A stretch of DNA of 14,642 nucleotides from JADJLQ01 sp034439915 (lineage in GTDB: Bacteria; Bacteroidota; Bacteroidia; Chitinophagales; Saprospiraceae). The stretch lies in the NCBI GenBank assembly GCA_034439915.1, contig JAWXBI010000016.1, positions 1 to 14,642 of the forward strand, written 5' to 3'. The notes under the pieces were generated by a model, which worked only from the letters and a program-made list of their open reading frames with translations, had not been told where the DNA came from and searched no databases. The position numbers and the translations under genes were made by a program. This document shows positions 1-7,803 of this stretch, piece by piece (position 1 is the first letter of the stretch; each line of letters begins with the position of its first letter).

Positions 1-1
1 C

Positions 2-118
2 ATCCGATGCTTCGGATCCTCATTTTTCATCCGATGCTTCGGATCTTCATTGTTCATCCGATGCTTCGGATCTTCATTGTTCATCCGATGCTTCGGATCT
101 TCATCCGATGCTTCGGAT
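2..118. repeat. Tandem array of five 16-bp hairpin repeats
   Basis: Five identical copies of the perfect inverted repeat ATCCGATGCTTCGGAT (6-bp arms, 4-nt loop) occupy 2-17, 29-44, 56-71, 83-98 and 103-118. Start-to-start distances are 27, 27, 27 and 20 bp, with a conserved linker close to CTTCATTGTT. The array ends two bases before the stop codon of the minus-strand TolC-like gene, so it would form serial stem-loops in the 3' end of that transcript. No U-run follows a stem, so it is not a classical intrinsic terminator. It may continue beyond the left edge of the window. Confidence 0.9.
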
Positions 119-120
119 CC

Positions 121-1383
121 TCATTCCTCAATCCTCAAATCCTCCATGGTCGATTCCAGATAATTTTTATAGGGAGGTGTACTGATGATACGGGTATACA
201 CCAGGTATTCCACATATTTCTCCATCAGGTCCTTTTCGATCCGGATGATTTCTTCTTTCCAATCCAGTATGGTTTCATCAATAAGCAGGATATCCTGGGG
301 TTTGACCAAAGGGTTTGATAAAAGAGCTGGTTGCCGGAATTTGCCTTCAAAAGTTGTTAATTGTTTCTGTTGTTCTTCTAATCGGTCCAATAGGGATTCC
401 AGTTCCAGTCTTAACGTTGTTGTTTTAAGTTTATATTGGTCCTCAGACCTGGCAAGTTCGGATTCGATTTGCATTTTTTCGAGTACGATCATGTTTTGAT
501 CTCTGCGTTTTCCACCGGCAAAGGGTAAACGGATACCGGCACTTAGGGATATTTTTTCTTTGATCAGTTCATCATTCACATTATTTCTCCATCGCGCTTG
601 TAAAAACTCCAGTAGGTTCCAATGATCTGATTTAAGCCTCAACGATTCAAGCTCCGCTTGCGTTTTGTTTTGCAACAAACGAGCATAAGAAGCTGAAACA
701 GGAACAGGTCCAGGATCATTCTGCAATAAAATCCTGATCTGAAAGGGTTGTATCCAATGAAATCCATCAAGCCCTATGCTTACTCCGGAGCCGATATGTT
801 TGGATTGCTGGTGAGCCTTTTTTCGGGTATCTTCCACTACCGCCGATTCGTGTTTGATTTTTTCATTTTTCCGGTATGCCTGAATAAGGTCTTTAAGTTC
901 AGCATCCAGCTGGTGTTGAAACAGCGATTCCAGATAAAGTTTCTTTTTTAGTTGCAAAGCCTGTTGTTCCCTGTATAAACTATCTTGTTTATCAATCCAA
1001 TAATAATCAACTAACAAGCGGTACCGCGCCGCTAATGCATCGTGCAGGGCATCTGCCGATAAATGCCTGTACAGGTTAACGTCAACGGATTCCATTCGTT
1101 TCCGATAAATGACCTCGGTAGGGTCACTGGCAGAAAACCGCAGGGCATATTGTTGTTGTTTAAAATTAAAATCATTGGTCTGTGTCCTGAATTCCCATTT
1201 ATTGAGCCAGGGTATAGTGAGCGGATGCCGGGCACGGAAATCAGCTTGCGCCTGTATCTTTTTATAGGATGAATCTTTCCAGGCTTCAGCCAGCCACCCA
1301 CCCGGAGCGCGTTGAGCAGCAAGAGTACAAAAAGATAATCCGGCTATTAAACCAATAATAAACGTATGCTTTGAACGTATCAA
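121..1383 (-). CDS. TolC-like outer membrane efflux protein
   Basis: This 420-residue protein is probably the outer-membrane channel of a tripartite export system and partner of the HlyD-like adaptor encoded just upstream. Residues 1-23 form a signal peptide (basic start, hydrophobic FIIGLIAGLSFCTLAA). The rest is mostly long amphipathic helix, roughly 105-190 and 295-410. A segment near 279-293 (SLSAGIRLPFAGGKRRD) resembles the beta-strand, pore-entry and helix junction typical of TolC-family repeats, and 198-222 looks like the matching segment of the first half. Length fits the family (about 400-480). The start is TTG at 1383-1381, which overlaps the adaptor's TGA stop in the 4-base string TTGA and suggests translational coupling. 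No earlier start is possible without running far into the adaptor gene, and this start gives a complete signal peptide. Divergence from textbook TolC is considerable, so the family call rests on architecture and context. Confidence 0.66.
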   Translation of the reverse strand: MIRSKHTFIIGLIAGLSFCTLAAQRAPGGWLAEAWKDSSYKKIQAQADFRARHPLTIPWLNKWEFRTQTNDFNFKQQQYALRFSASDPTEVIYRKRMESVDVNLYRHLSADALHDALAARYRLLVDYYWIDKQDSLYREQQALQLKKKLYLESLFQHQLDAELKDLIQAYRKNEKIKHESAVVEDTRKKAHQQSKHIGSGVSIGLDGFHWIQPFQIRILLQNDPGPVPVSASYARLLQNKTQAELESLRLKSDHWNLLEFLQARWRNNVNDELIKEKISLSAGIRLPFAGGKRRDQNMIVLEKMQIESELARSEDQYKLKTTTLRLELESLLDRLEEQQKQLTTFEGKFRQPALLSNPLVKPQDILLIDETILDWKEEIIRIEKDLMEKYVEYLVYTRIISTPPYKNYLESTMEDLRIEE

Positions 1384-2387
1384 TTTAAATTTTCTTTGGG
1401 AAGAAATATGACCTTTACTTTTTCACCCTGAATAAGCCGGTTGTCAGCAGGAATCTCAATCTGTACTTCCCTTCCCCAGGCTTTTAATTCAGGTATTTTT
1501 TTCAGGCGGTCTGGCACAACTGCTATTCTGGAGCCTAAATTAAGGATACTCCCTTTGAGTTGATAACCGGTTTCACTGATCGATTGGACAAGGACTGAAT
1601 CTTTAAAGGTTACTTTGCCCAGGTAGCCTTCGTTTATATAGGCCGTGACCAGGTTGGGATGTGCACTATAAATCTTAATCAGGCTTTGATAGGCGGGCAC
1701 CGGGTCGCCGTTCTGTACTTCCAATTGGCCAATCATTCCTTCCGTATCAGCTAATAAAACAAGTTCTTTTTGTTGTTCTTCCAGCCGGGAGACTTCAGCA
1801 TGAATACTGGATTGTTTTTCCCTGGAAGGATCGGGTGATTGTGACATAGCCCGCTCCAGAGCCATAATCAGATTTTCATTGTTTTTAATATCGATTTCCT
1901 TCATTTCGTCCAGGGTTTTGATTTCGGAATCAAACCGGGAGTTGTTAACTGGTGCATTGAGTACCAGACTGGCCAAAGAATCGGTTATTTTTTTTTGCCG
2001 CCACAACCGGTCTGTTTTGATCCGGTATTCTTCCGGGATAAGCACTTTTTTCGATAAAGCCTGGTCCAGTTGTTGCCGGAGTTGAAATTGATCCGACTGC
2101 CGGTCGATGTCAATCAGTCTGGATTGTGAAGCGAGGTCTTCTTTTTTATAAAATAAACTTTTAGGTTGAAAAATCATCAGGGTATCCCCTGCCAAGACGG
2201 ATTGTCCCAGTCTTACCCGGATATTTTGGACCGTGACGTCATTGGGGCGGGAGTAAGAACGGATTTGATTTTCAGCAATACCATAAAACTCTTCAGAATA
2301 TTGCAGTTTATTTTTGACTTTCGGTAAAAAAAATATAAAGGTCAGTAAGGCCAAAAGATAGATCCAGGGGATTTTATTTCTATACAT
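1380..2387 (-). CDS. HlyD-like periplasmic adaptor (membrane fusion protein)
   Basis: This 335-residue protein is probably an inner-membrane-anchored adaptor linking an inner-membrane component to the TolC-like channel. One N-terminal transmembrane segment (about 7-22) follows a short basic cytoplasmic start. Residues 45-75 (NIRVRLGQSVLAGDTLMIFQP) match the first half of a lipoyl/biotinyl-like domain. Residues 83-210 are charged and coiled-coil-like. Residues 211-240 (LADTEGMIGQLEVQNGDPV) give the second lipoyl half, and 240-335 fit a beta-barrel region ending in GEKVKVIFLP. This order is that of HlyD/AcrA-type adaptors, and the length is typical. It starts at ATG 2387. No ABC transporter or RND pump gene is visible here, so the inner-membrane partner is unknown; the DUF4956 protein is the only polytopic membrane protein in the neighbourhood. 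Confidence 0.75.
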   Translation of the reverse strand: MYRNKIPWIYLLALLTFIFFLPKVKNKLQYSEEFYGIAENQIRSYSRPNDVTVQNIRVRLGQSVLAGDTLMIFQPKSLFYKKEDLASQSRLIDIDRQSDQFQLRQQLDQALSKKVLIPEEYRIKTDRLWRQKKITDSLASLVLNAPVNNSRFDSEIKTLDEMKEIDIKNNENLIMALERAMSQSPDPSREKQSSIHAEVSRLEEQQKELVLLADTEGMIGQLEVQNGDPVPAYQSLIKIYSAHPNLVTAYINEGYLGKVTFKDSVLVQSISETGYQLKGSILNLGSRIAVVPDRLKKIPELKAWGREVQIEIPADNRLIQGEKVKVIFLPKENLN

Positions 2388-2470
2388 ATTGTCTACAAAA
2401 TATAAATAATGCTCGTCTTCCCAGAAAGCTGGAACGTTGAATTGTTTGATGAAATGAAGTCATTTCCGAA

Positions 2471-4543
2471 TTAATTTTTAACTGATTTTTCGACCTGAAC
2501 ATTATTTTTATTCAATGTGGGGTTGGTGATTACAAACCGGCCTTTACCATTAACTTCCCGTGCATAGGATTGATTATCCTGGAGGGCAGGTATTTCAATA
2601 TGATCCACGATGTTCCCCTTGGCATCTTTCAAGCTGATGGATTCACCGGAGGCCGAAATTTTAAAGTTAGCATGAAGCCCGATTTGTTTGCCATCCTCGT
2701 CTGCCCAAATGACCAAATACCCTTTAGGTGTAATTTTAGTGCCTGAAGGCAAGCGGTATTTATCGGGTATGGCGGGGTTATCGGTGAGTATCCATTTGCT
2801 CAGATCTATTGTTTTATTCGAAGTATTATACAATTCGATCCAATCATCATACTCTCCATCCTGGTCCGCCACGACATGGGTGTTGGCAGACATGACTTCA
2901 TTAATCACTACCTCTTTAGAAACCACACCTCCCGGATTTACCCGGTAAATATAAACATCGTGTTCCGCTCCCTGAGGTTCAAAAACCACGGTTCCGAAGC
3001 TATCATTTGCAATAGCTTCAATATAATATCGGACATAAGTCCCGGCGGCATTCCCGGGAATAAAGGCTCCGTAAACCCCATCATTGGGTAGCTCGTCATT
3101 ATTTTTACCATTGTCATCCATGACTACCCGGGTAAAGGCACCGTCATAACCCGGACAATAATGCAACACCAAATTAGAAACAGTCGTCTTATTCACCACG
3201 GATACCCTGACACTAACTTTTTCAGCCGCGGCAGGAGGCTGGGTGTCTGCTGAGCAATAAACTTCAGATAGTACGGGAATGGTCCGGGTTACTTCCGGAT
3301 GACTAAGGATAAAATTTCTTCTGCTTTGCATCCAGGACTTGAGTTGTTTTTTGCCTGCAACGAATTTTTCATATTTCATTAATTTTTTCCCATCCTTTTT
3401 AACCACGGTATCGATAAGATTAAAATACCTATCGATCACCGGTATGAAAACACTATCCCGGAATAGGTCATTTACGAGAGTTCTGACGTGGGCAAGGTAG
3501 CGCTGTCTGAATGCGGGGATATTAAATAATTTATTACACAGGGGGAAAAGGGTATCTTTTTCCCTTTTGAATAAATCCCAATCCCCTTTGGGGCTATCCA
3601 TGATGCTATTGTTGTCATAAGACAAGGGGCAAAACCGTTGAGTTTCCTCATCGTAATAGATATAATAATCCATTCCCCCACCGTGGACATAGCCGTTCTG
3701 GTCTTCAAATAAAATTTCTTTAGCCAAAAACCATAACGTACGGTCGACATCGAGTACCGCATTCAGGCTATCGGGCTCCTTAGTATCGTTTAATATCCGG
3801 ATAAACTTTATGAGGTCGTTCCAGGGCTCAGGTAATTTGGAGTGTTTGAGTGTATAATTTTGTCGATAGGATAAATTGTCTTCTCCCAGGTATTTTAAAG
3901 TGGTAAGTCCAGGTTGCCATTTATCAACAAATCCAGGGGATTCAGCTCTCCATCTTGAACCATCATTACTCTGGAACCATTCTTTAATAAATTTTCCATC
4001 CAATGCCTGGATGTGCGGATAGAGTCCCCAATCGGCTCCATTGATATAGAGGTGAACAAAAGCTGCTTTCAGTGCAGGGCCATACTTTCTGGTAAGGTTT
4101 TCATAAAACACTTCCTTTATAAAACTGTCATCGAATGCACCATTATGAAAGTTAAGCGTTTGATATCCTTTTAAATTCTGAGTCGAGTCCAAATAATCCA
4201 TAGTAATGTTAAATGATTTTTTGAGCCCATTTACGGTGTAAAACGAACTGAGCCCTTTAAGTCGCAATCCAACATTTGGATATGATTTACCTTCAAAAAC
4301 CAGGGTGGCCGGCAGGTCAGTTTTAGTAGAGTGGTTTTTCAACAAGAGCTGCCAGTTCCCAAAATCAAATTGGAGGTCAACCCGCTTCAAAACTTTGTCA
4401 TCGTATAAACCCTTTGCATCTTGATTACCGCGAATCAAACGGCGCCCATCCTCAGAAAACCTATACTCATTAGGCAGTCGCTGACTCAGCAGGCTGTTTA
4501 TTGAAAAAACAAACATCACGGGAATTAAAATGAACGTTTTCAT
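2471..4543 (-). CDS. CotH kinase family protein with lamin-tail domain, no T9SS tail
   Basis: A signal peptide (1-20) precedes a CotH-family domain (about 50-425). CotH proteins have an atypical protein-kinase fold; the Bacillus spore coat member phosphorylates coat proteins. Visible landmarks are the EVFYENLTRKYG helix (144-155), the YINGADWGLYPHIQ segment (166-179), and the acidic patch EDQNGYV...MDYYIYYDEE leading to PLSYDNNSIM (280-315). The last two correspond in position to the catalytic and metal-binding acidic residues of the family. Residues 436-536 form a beta-sandwich-like linker with an Asp-rich turn. Residues 543-660 (VVINEVMSANT...DDWIELYN...LSKWILTDN) are a clear lamin-tail domain. 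The protein ends at residue 690 without the sorting domain found in its upstream paralogue. A candidate promoter precedes it. It starts at ATG 4543. Whether it is an active kinase cannot be told from sequence alone. Confidence 0.86.
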   Translation of the reverse strand: MKTFILIPVMFVFSINSLLSQRLPNEYRFSEDGRRLIRGNQDAKGLYDDKVLKRVDLQFDFGNWQLLLKNHSTKTDLPATLVFEGKSYPNVGLRLKGLSSFYTVNGLKKSFNITMDYLDSTQNLKGYQTLNFHNGAFDDSFIKEVFYENLTRKYGPALKAAFVHLYINGADWGLYPHIQALDGKFIKEWFQSNDGSRWRAESPGFVDKWQPGLTTLKYLGEDNLSYRQNYTLKHSKLPEPWNDLIKFIRILNDTKEPDSLNAVLDVDRTLWFLAKEILFEDQNGYVHGGGMDYYIYYDEETQRFCPLSYDNNSIMDSPKGDWDLFKREKDTLFPLCNKLFNIPAFRQRYLAHVRTLVNDLFRDSVFIPVIDRYFNLIDTVVKKDGKKLMKYEKFVAGKKQLKSWMQSRRNFILSHPEVTRTIPVLSEVYCSADTQPPAAAEKVSVRVSVVNKTTVSNLVLHYCPGYDGAFTRVVMDDNGKNNDELPNDGVYGAFIPGNAAGTYVRYYIEAIANDSFGTVVFEPQGAEHDVYIYRVNPGGVVSKEVVINEVMSANTHVVADQDGEYDDWIELYNTSNKTIDLSKWILTDNPAIPDKYRLPSGTKITPKGYLVIWADEDGKQIGLHANFKISASGESISLKDAKGNIVDHIEIPALQDNQSYAREVNGKGRFVITNPTLNKNNVQVEKSVKN

Positions 4544-4596
4544 ATCAGAGGGTCATGGGAGGTGTTTGTATTCAGTTTATCTTAAAATAAATTTAT

Positions 4597-4626
4597 CAAA
4601 GTAAATTATTAACCGAGTAAAACAAA
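4597..4626 (-). promoter_or_regulatory. Candidate Bacteroidota promoter for the tail-less CotH gene
   Basis: On the minus strand, TTTG (4626-4623) is followed after 18 bp by TTACTTTG (4604-4597), one mismatch from the TAnnTTTG consensus. Transcription would start near 4590 and give a leader of about 45-50 nt before the ATG at 4543. It lies in the 128-bp gap between the two CotH genes, and no competing match of this quality was seen there. It suggests that CotH, HlyD and TolC can be transcribed separately from the upstream genes. Confidence 0.4.
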
Positions 4627-4671
4627 AAATATTCAGAATATAATTTCAACTGGTTAGCTGTTTATTTTGCG

Positions 4672-7008
4672 TTATTGAATGACCAGTTTTTTTACTTCCT
4701 TTCCGCTTTTAACAAAGTATACCCCTGCCGGCCACTGACTGATATCAATTGCTTCTTTGATAAATAATTTTTGGTATATACGCTGGCCACTGGAATTGAA
4801 TATCCTGACAGGCTGAGCGATCAGGCTATTGGTTTCAATTTGAAGCAAGGTGTGAGCAGGGTTGGGAAAAATCTTCATTCCACCTCCCGTCACTATTTCA
4901 CTAATGGGCGTAGTCCCGTCATTATTTTTATTAAACGTTGCCTGTTTGATGACAAAACCCCCGGAACCATTAGGTTGCCTGGCATAAGCTATATCATCGT
5001 TTAAAGCAGGGATTTGGACCATATCGACCTGGTTGCCTGAACTATCTAATAAGATCAATGGTTCACCGGCAGCAGAAAGTTTAAAATTAGCATGCAGCCC
5101 TGTTTGTTTGCCGTTTTCATCCGCCCATACAATGAGATATCCATTGGCCGGAATTATGGTGCCCTGCGGTATCCGGTATTTATCCAGGTTGGCCGGGTTA
5201 TCTGTAAGAATCCAACGGGTCAGGTCTATGGCAGTATTCGATTTATTATATAATTCCAGCCAGTCATCAAATTCATTGTCCTGGTCTGAAACCGTTTTGG
5301 TATTGGCTGACATGACTTCGTTGATGACTATATCGTTGATCTGCGAATTGACCAGATTGACCCGATAGATATAAACATCATGTTCTGCGCCCTGGGGTTC
5401 ATACGTGGACGTGTTGAAATTATCATCGGCGATTGCTTCAATATAATAGCGGACGTAAATCCCGGCATTTTGCCCCGGTATTATGGCCCCAAAAATACCA
5501 TCATTGGCCTGGGCATCCCCGCTGAGCCCATCATCAGCCATCGGCAGGCGGGTAAAAACGCCGTCGTACCCGGTGCCATAGTAAGCATAAACCGCTTTGG
5601 GGTTTTTTGTACTGCTAATAGTAGCCCTAATCGAAACGGCTTGTCCTGCAACCGGTGATTTAAAAGAAACCGCATCGGTATGGTATTCCGTGTTGGAGAT
5701 GGTCACCCCGGTGCGATTTACTTCCGTATGGTTCAAAACAAAATTTCTCCTGTTGTTCATCCAGGTCTTTATCCCTTCCTTGCCGGTCACAAACTGGCTA
5801 TAGTTCATCAGTTTTTTATTGTCCTTTTGAACCAGGGAATCGATGAGGTTAAAGTACTGATTGATCCGAGGTACATAATTGGCTTCATTAAAAATATCCT
5901 GGGCCATCGTCCTCACATGTGCCAGATAACGTTGCCTCAATGCTGGAATTTTAAATAATTTATTACATAATGGAAACCGGTTATCGTTTTCTTTTAAAAA
6001 TATATCCCAGGTACTGGTATTATTCTGCATAATCGAATTGGCATCGTATTCCAGGGGGGTCAACCTTCCCGTCTCCGCGTCATAATAGACATAATAATCC
6101 ATCCCGCCTTTGTTGACATAACTATCATCATCTCCAAATAAAATTTCTTTTGCTAAAAACCACAAGGCACGGTCTACATCCAATACTTTATTGAGACTAT
6201 CCATCTGGGTTGAACTATTCAATACCCGGGTAACCCGGACAAGATCTGCCCAAGGGTTGGATTGCTCGGTCCGCTTTAAGGTATAGTGCGGTTTGTATAG
6301 GCTGGTATCTTCTCCCAAATAGTTTAATGAAGACGTACCGGCCCCAAAACCACTCCCACCCGGTGCGCCTCCACCAGGAGGAGTGCCGGGCCCGGCGGCA
6401 CGTTCGCACCTCCATCGTGTGCCATCGTTGCTCAAAAACCATTCCTTGATGTATTCTCCATCTAAGCCCTGGATATGCGGGTACAAGCCCCAATTGACCC
6501 CATTGATATACAAATTGACAAAGGTCGCTTTTAATGATGGCCCGTATTTACGTGTAATATTTTCATAAAATACCTCACGCATATAACTATTGTCTTCAAA
6601 ACTATTATTAAAATTCAGCGTCTCATATCCTTTGAGGTCCTGATCCGGATCGAGGTAATCCATGGTGACGTTAAATGATTTTTTATCTGAGGTTACCCGC
6701 TGATAGGAAGTCTGGCCTTTGTACCTAACCCCTACATTGGGATAGGTTTTACCATCCATGGTCAGGGTAGCCGGTAAATCCGTTTTTGAATTATAATTTT
6801 GTGCCAGGATAAATTGCCAATTGGTTTGGTTAAACGTAAGGTCTATCCTTTTTATCACTTTATCATTGTACAATCCTTCTGAGGAGCCGGTGCCACGGCT
6901 AAGTCTCCGCCCATCATACGAAAGGACATATTCTGCCGGCGGATTCTGGCTGGTCAGAGTGGAGTAACCCAGTAGTAATATTAGTGCAAGGATTTGTTGT
7001 TTCATCAT
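4672..7008 (-). CDS. CotH kinase family protein with lamin-tail domain and T9SS sorting domain
   Basis: This longer paralogue of the adjacent CotH gene has 778 residues from ATG 7008; TTG 7014 would add two. Residue numbers here count from TTG. A signal peptide (to about 22) leads into a CotH domain (about 50-435), with EVFYENITRKYG at 147-158, YINGVNWGLYPHIQ at 169-182 and the acidic cluster FGDDDSYVNKGGMDYYVYYD...PLEYDANSIM at 293-329. Residues 460-552 are a beta-sandwich-like region with an Asp-rich turn (MADDGLSGDAQANDG). Residues 560-675 are a lamin-tail domain. Residues 714-780 (IFPNPAHTLLQIET...WPAGVYFVKSG...) are a typical type A T9SS C-terminal domain, so the protein is expected to be exported and attached or released at the cell surface. 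A Gly/Pro-rich insert (207-226) is absent from the paralogue. The gene is 15 bp from DUF4956, so the two are very likely co-transcribed. Confidence 0.88.
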   Translation of the reverse strand: MMKQQILALILLLGYSTLTSQNPPAEYVLSYDGRRLSRGTGSSEGLYNDKVIKRIDLTFNQTNWQFILAQNYNSKTDLPATLTMDGKTYPNVGVRYKGQTSYQRVTSDKKSFNVTMDYLDPDQDLKGYETLNFNNSFEDNSYMREVFYENITRKYGPSLKATFVNLYINGVNWGLYPHIQGLDGEYIKEWFLSNDGTRWRCERAAGPGTPPGGGAPGGSGFGAGTSSLNYLGEDTSLYKPHYTLKRTEQSNPWADLVRVTRVLNSSTQMDSLNKVLDVDRALWFLAKEILFGDDDSYVNKGGMDYYVYYDAETGRLTPLEYDANSIMQNNTSTWDIFLKENDNRFPLCNKLFKIPALRQRYLAHVRTMAQDIFNEANYVPRINQYFNLIDSLVQKDNKKLMNYSQFVTGKEGIKTWMNNRRNFVLNHTEVNRTGVTISNTEYHTDAVSFKSPVAGQAVSIRATISSTKNPKAVYAYYGTGYDGVFTRLPMADDGLSGDAQANDGIFGAIIPGQNAGIYVRYYIEAIADDNFNTSTYEPQGAEHDVYIYRVNLVNSQINDIVINEVMSANTKTVSDQDNEFDDWLELYNKSNTAIDLTRWILTDNPANLDKYRIPQGTIIPANGYLIVWADENGKQTGLHANFKLSAAGEPLILLDSSGNQVDMVQIPALNDDIAYARQPNGSGGFVIKQATFNKNNDGTTPISEIVTGGGMKIFPNPAHTLLQIETNSLIAQPVRIFNSSGQRIYQKLFIKEAIDISQWPAGVYFVKSGKEVKKLVIQ

Positions 7009-7023
7009 CTTCAAATATTAGGA

Positions 7024-7713
7024 TTAATCATTTTCATTTTCTGATCGGGACCACATCCTGAAATTGAGTTGATCATGGAGTTGTCCCAAATCATTCAATA
7101 AATCTGTTTCAGCCATTAAAGGTTTAGTAAAAAGAAAAATCAGCTCTACGCTTTTTAACTTAGCATCCTGGCTAATTTCTTTCCGGATCAGTTTAAACTG
7201 GTGGGTATATTTTTTTAATACTTGTTCTATTTGTTGTTGATTGATATTGGCTTCCAACGGATAATTAATGCGCAATTGTTGCCTCAGCTCCGGAAGGGCA
7301 TTGAGTGAAGTAAAACGGAATACCAGGGCCAAAACGGAAAAAAGGGCTGCACCGATCACCGCAATATTAAAGCCATACATTCCGCAGGCCATACCTATAC
7401 CCAGGGTACAAAAAATAAATACGATGTCACGTTGTTGCCTTAAGGTTGTCCGGAAACGGATGATAGCCAGTGCCCCTAAAATGCCCAATCCTCTGCCAAG
7501 GCTATCCCCTATGGCCAATACAATGATTGCCGCTCCCAAAGAGCCCAGGATCATGGTCTGAATGAACTGGCCGGTCCGCGGACTGCGGGGAGTGGTCAAT
7601 TGATATACCAGGGCCAGAACGGAGGAAAGTGCAAATGCCATCAACAAAACATAAGTCACCGACCAAAGCGATGGATGGTCCGTATTAATGTCTTGTAATG
7701 AAAAATCAATCAA
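7024..7713 (-). CDS. DUF4956 family membrane protein
   Basis: This 229-residue protein has likely transmembrane segments near 17-38, 51-69, 97-116 and 117-134. Residues 69-96 carry the hallmark DUF4956 loop (GDSLGRGLGILGALAIIRFRT...RD). The remaining 95 residues are a soluble alpha/beta tail, probably cytoplasmic, ending in an acidic run. The biochemical role of the family is not established. From memory, its genes often sit beside CotH-type genes and VTC-type polyphosphate polymerase genes; the CotH part of that pattern is seen here and the VTC part is not. The start is TTG 7713: a TAA lies immediately upstream in frame, and the next in-frame ATG (residue 25) would cut into the first membrane helix. 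It lies 90 bp after uvrB with no terminator visible between them. Confidence 0.85.
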   Translation of the reverse strand: MIDFSLQDINTDHPSLWSVTYVLLMAFALSSVLALVYQLTTPRSPRTGQFIQTMILGSLGAAIIVLAIGDSLGRGLGILGALAIIRFRTTLRQQRDIVFIFCTLGIGMACGMYGFNIAVIGAALFSVLALVFRFTSLNALPELRQQLRINYPLEANINQQQIEQVLKKYTHQFKLIRKEISQDAKLKSVELIFLFTKPLMAETDLLNDLGQLHDQLNFRMWSRSENEND

Positions 7714-7803
7714 TTATGCAGTTTGTTTCAATCAGGATATCCGTTGGACGCGAATGCGGAACCCGGTCATACGATTGGTACGCTCCAGGTTTAAAGGTTG
7801 CAT

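Noticed and set aside
7..318. Plus-strand open frame with a repeated nine-residue unit (HPMLRIFIV)
   Set aside because: The repetition arises because the 27-bp DNA repeat is a multiple of three. The frame then continues antisense inside the TolC-like gene and has no recognisable domain.
2418..2434. Small inverted repeat (TTCCCAGAAAGCTGGAA) between CotH and HlyD-like genes
   Set aside because: The stem is short and has a bulge, and no T-run follows on either strand, so it is not supported as a terminator or operator.
5033..6568. Several plus- and minus-strand frames of 60-110 codons within the T9SS-tailed CotH gene
   Set aside because: All are shadows of the CotH/LTD coding frame, which has continuous family-level similarity to its paralogue across the same span.
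7732..7803. 23-codon open frame starting immediately after the uvrB stop codon (TGAATG)
   Set aside because: It is short, has no recognisable features, and the competing frame in the same segment looks at least as coding-like. It is not supported as a gene.
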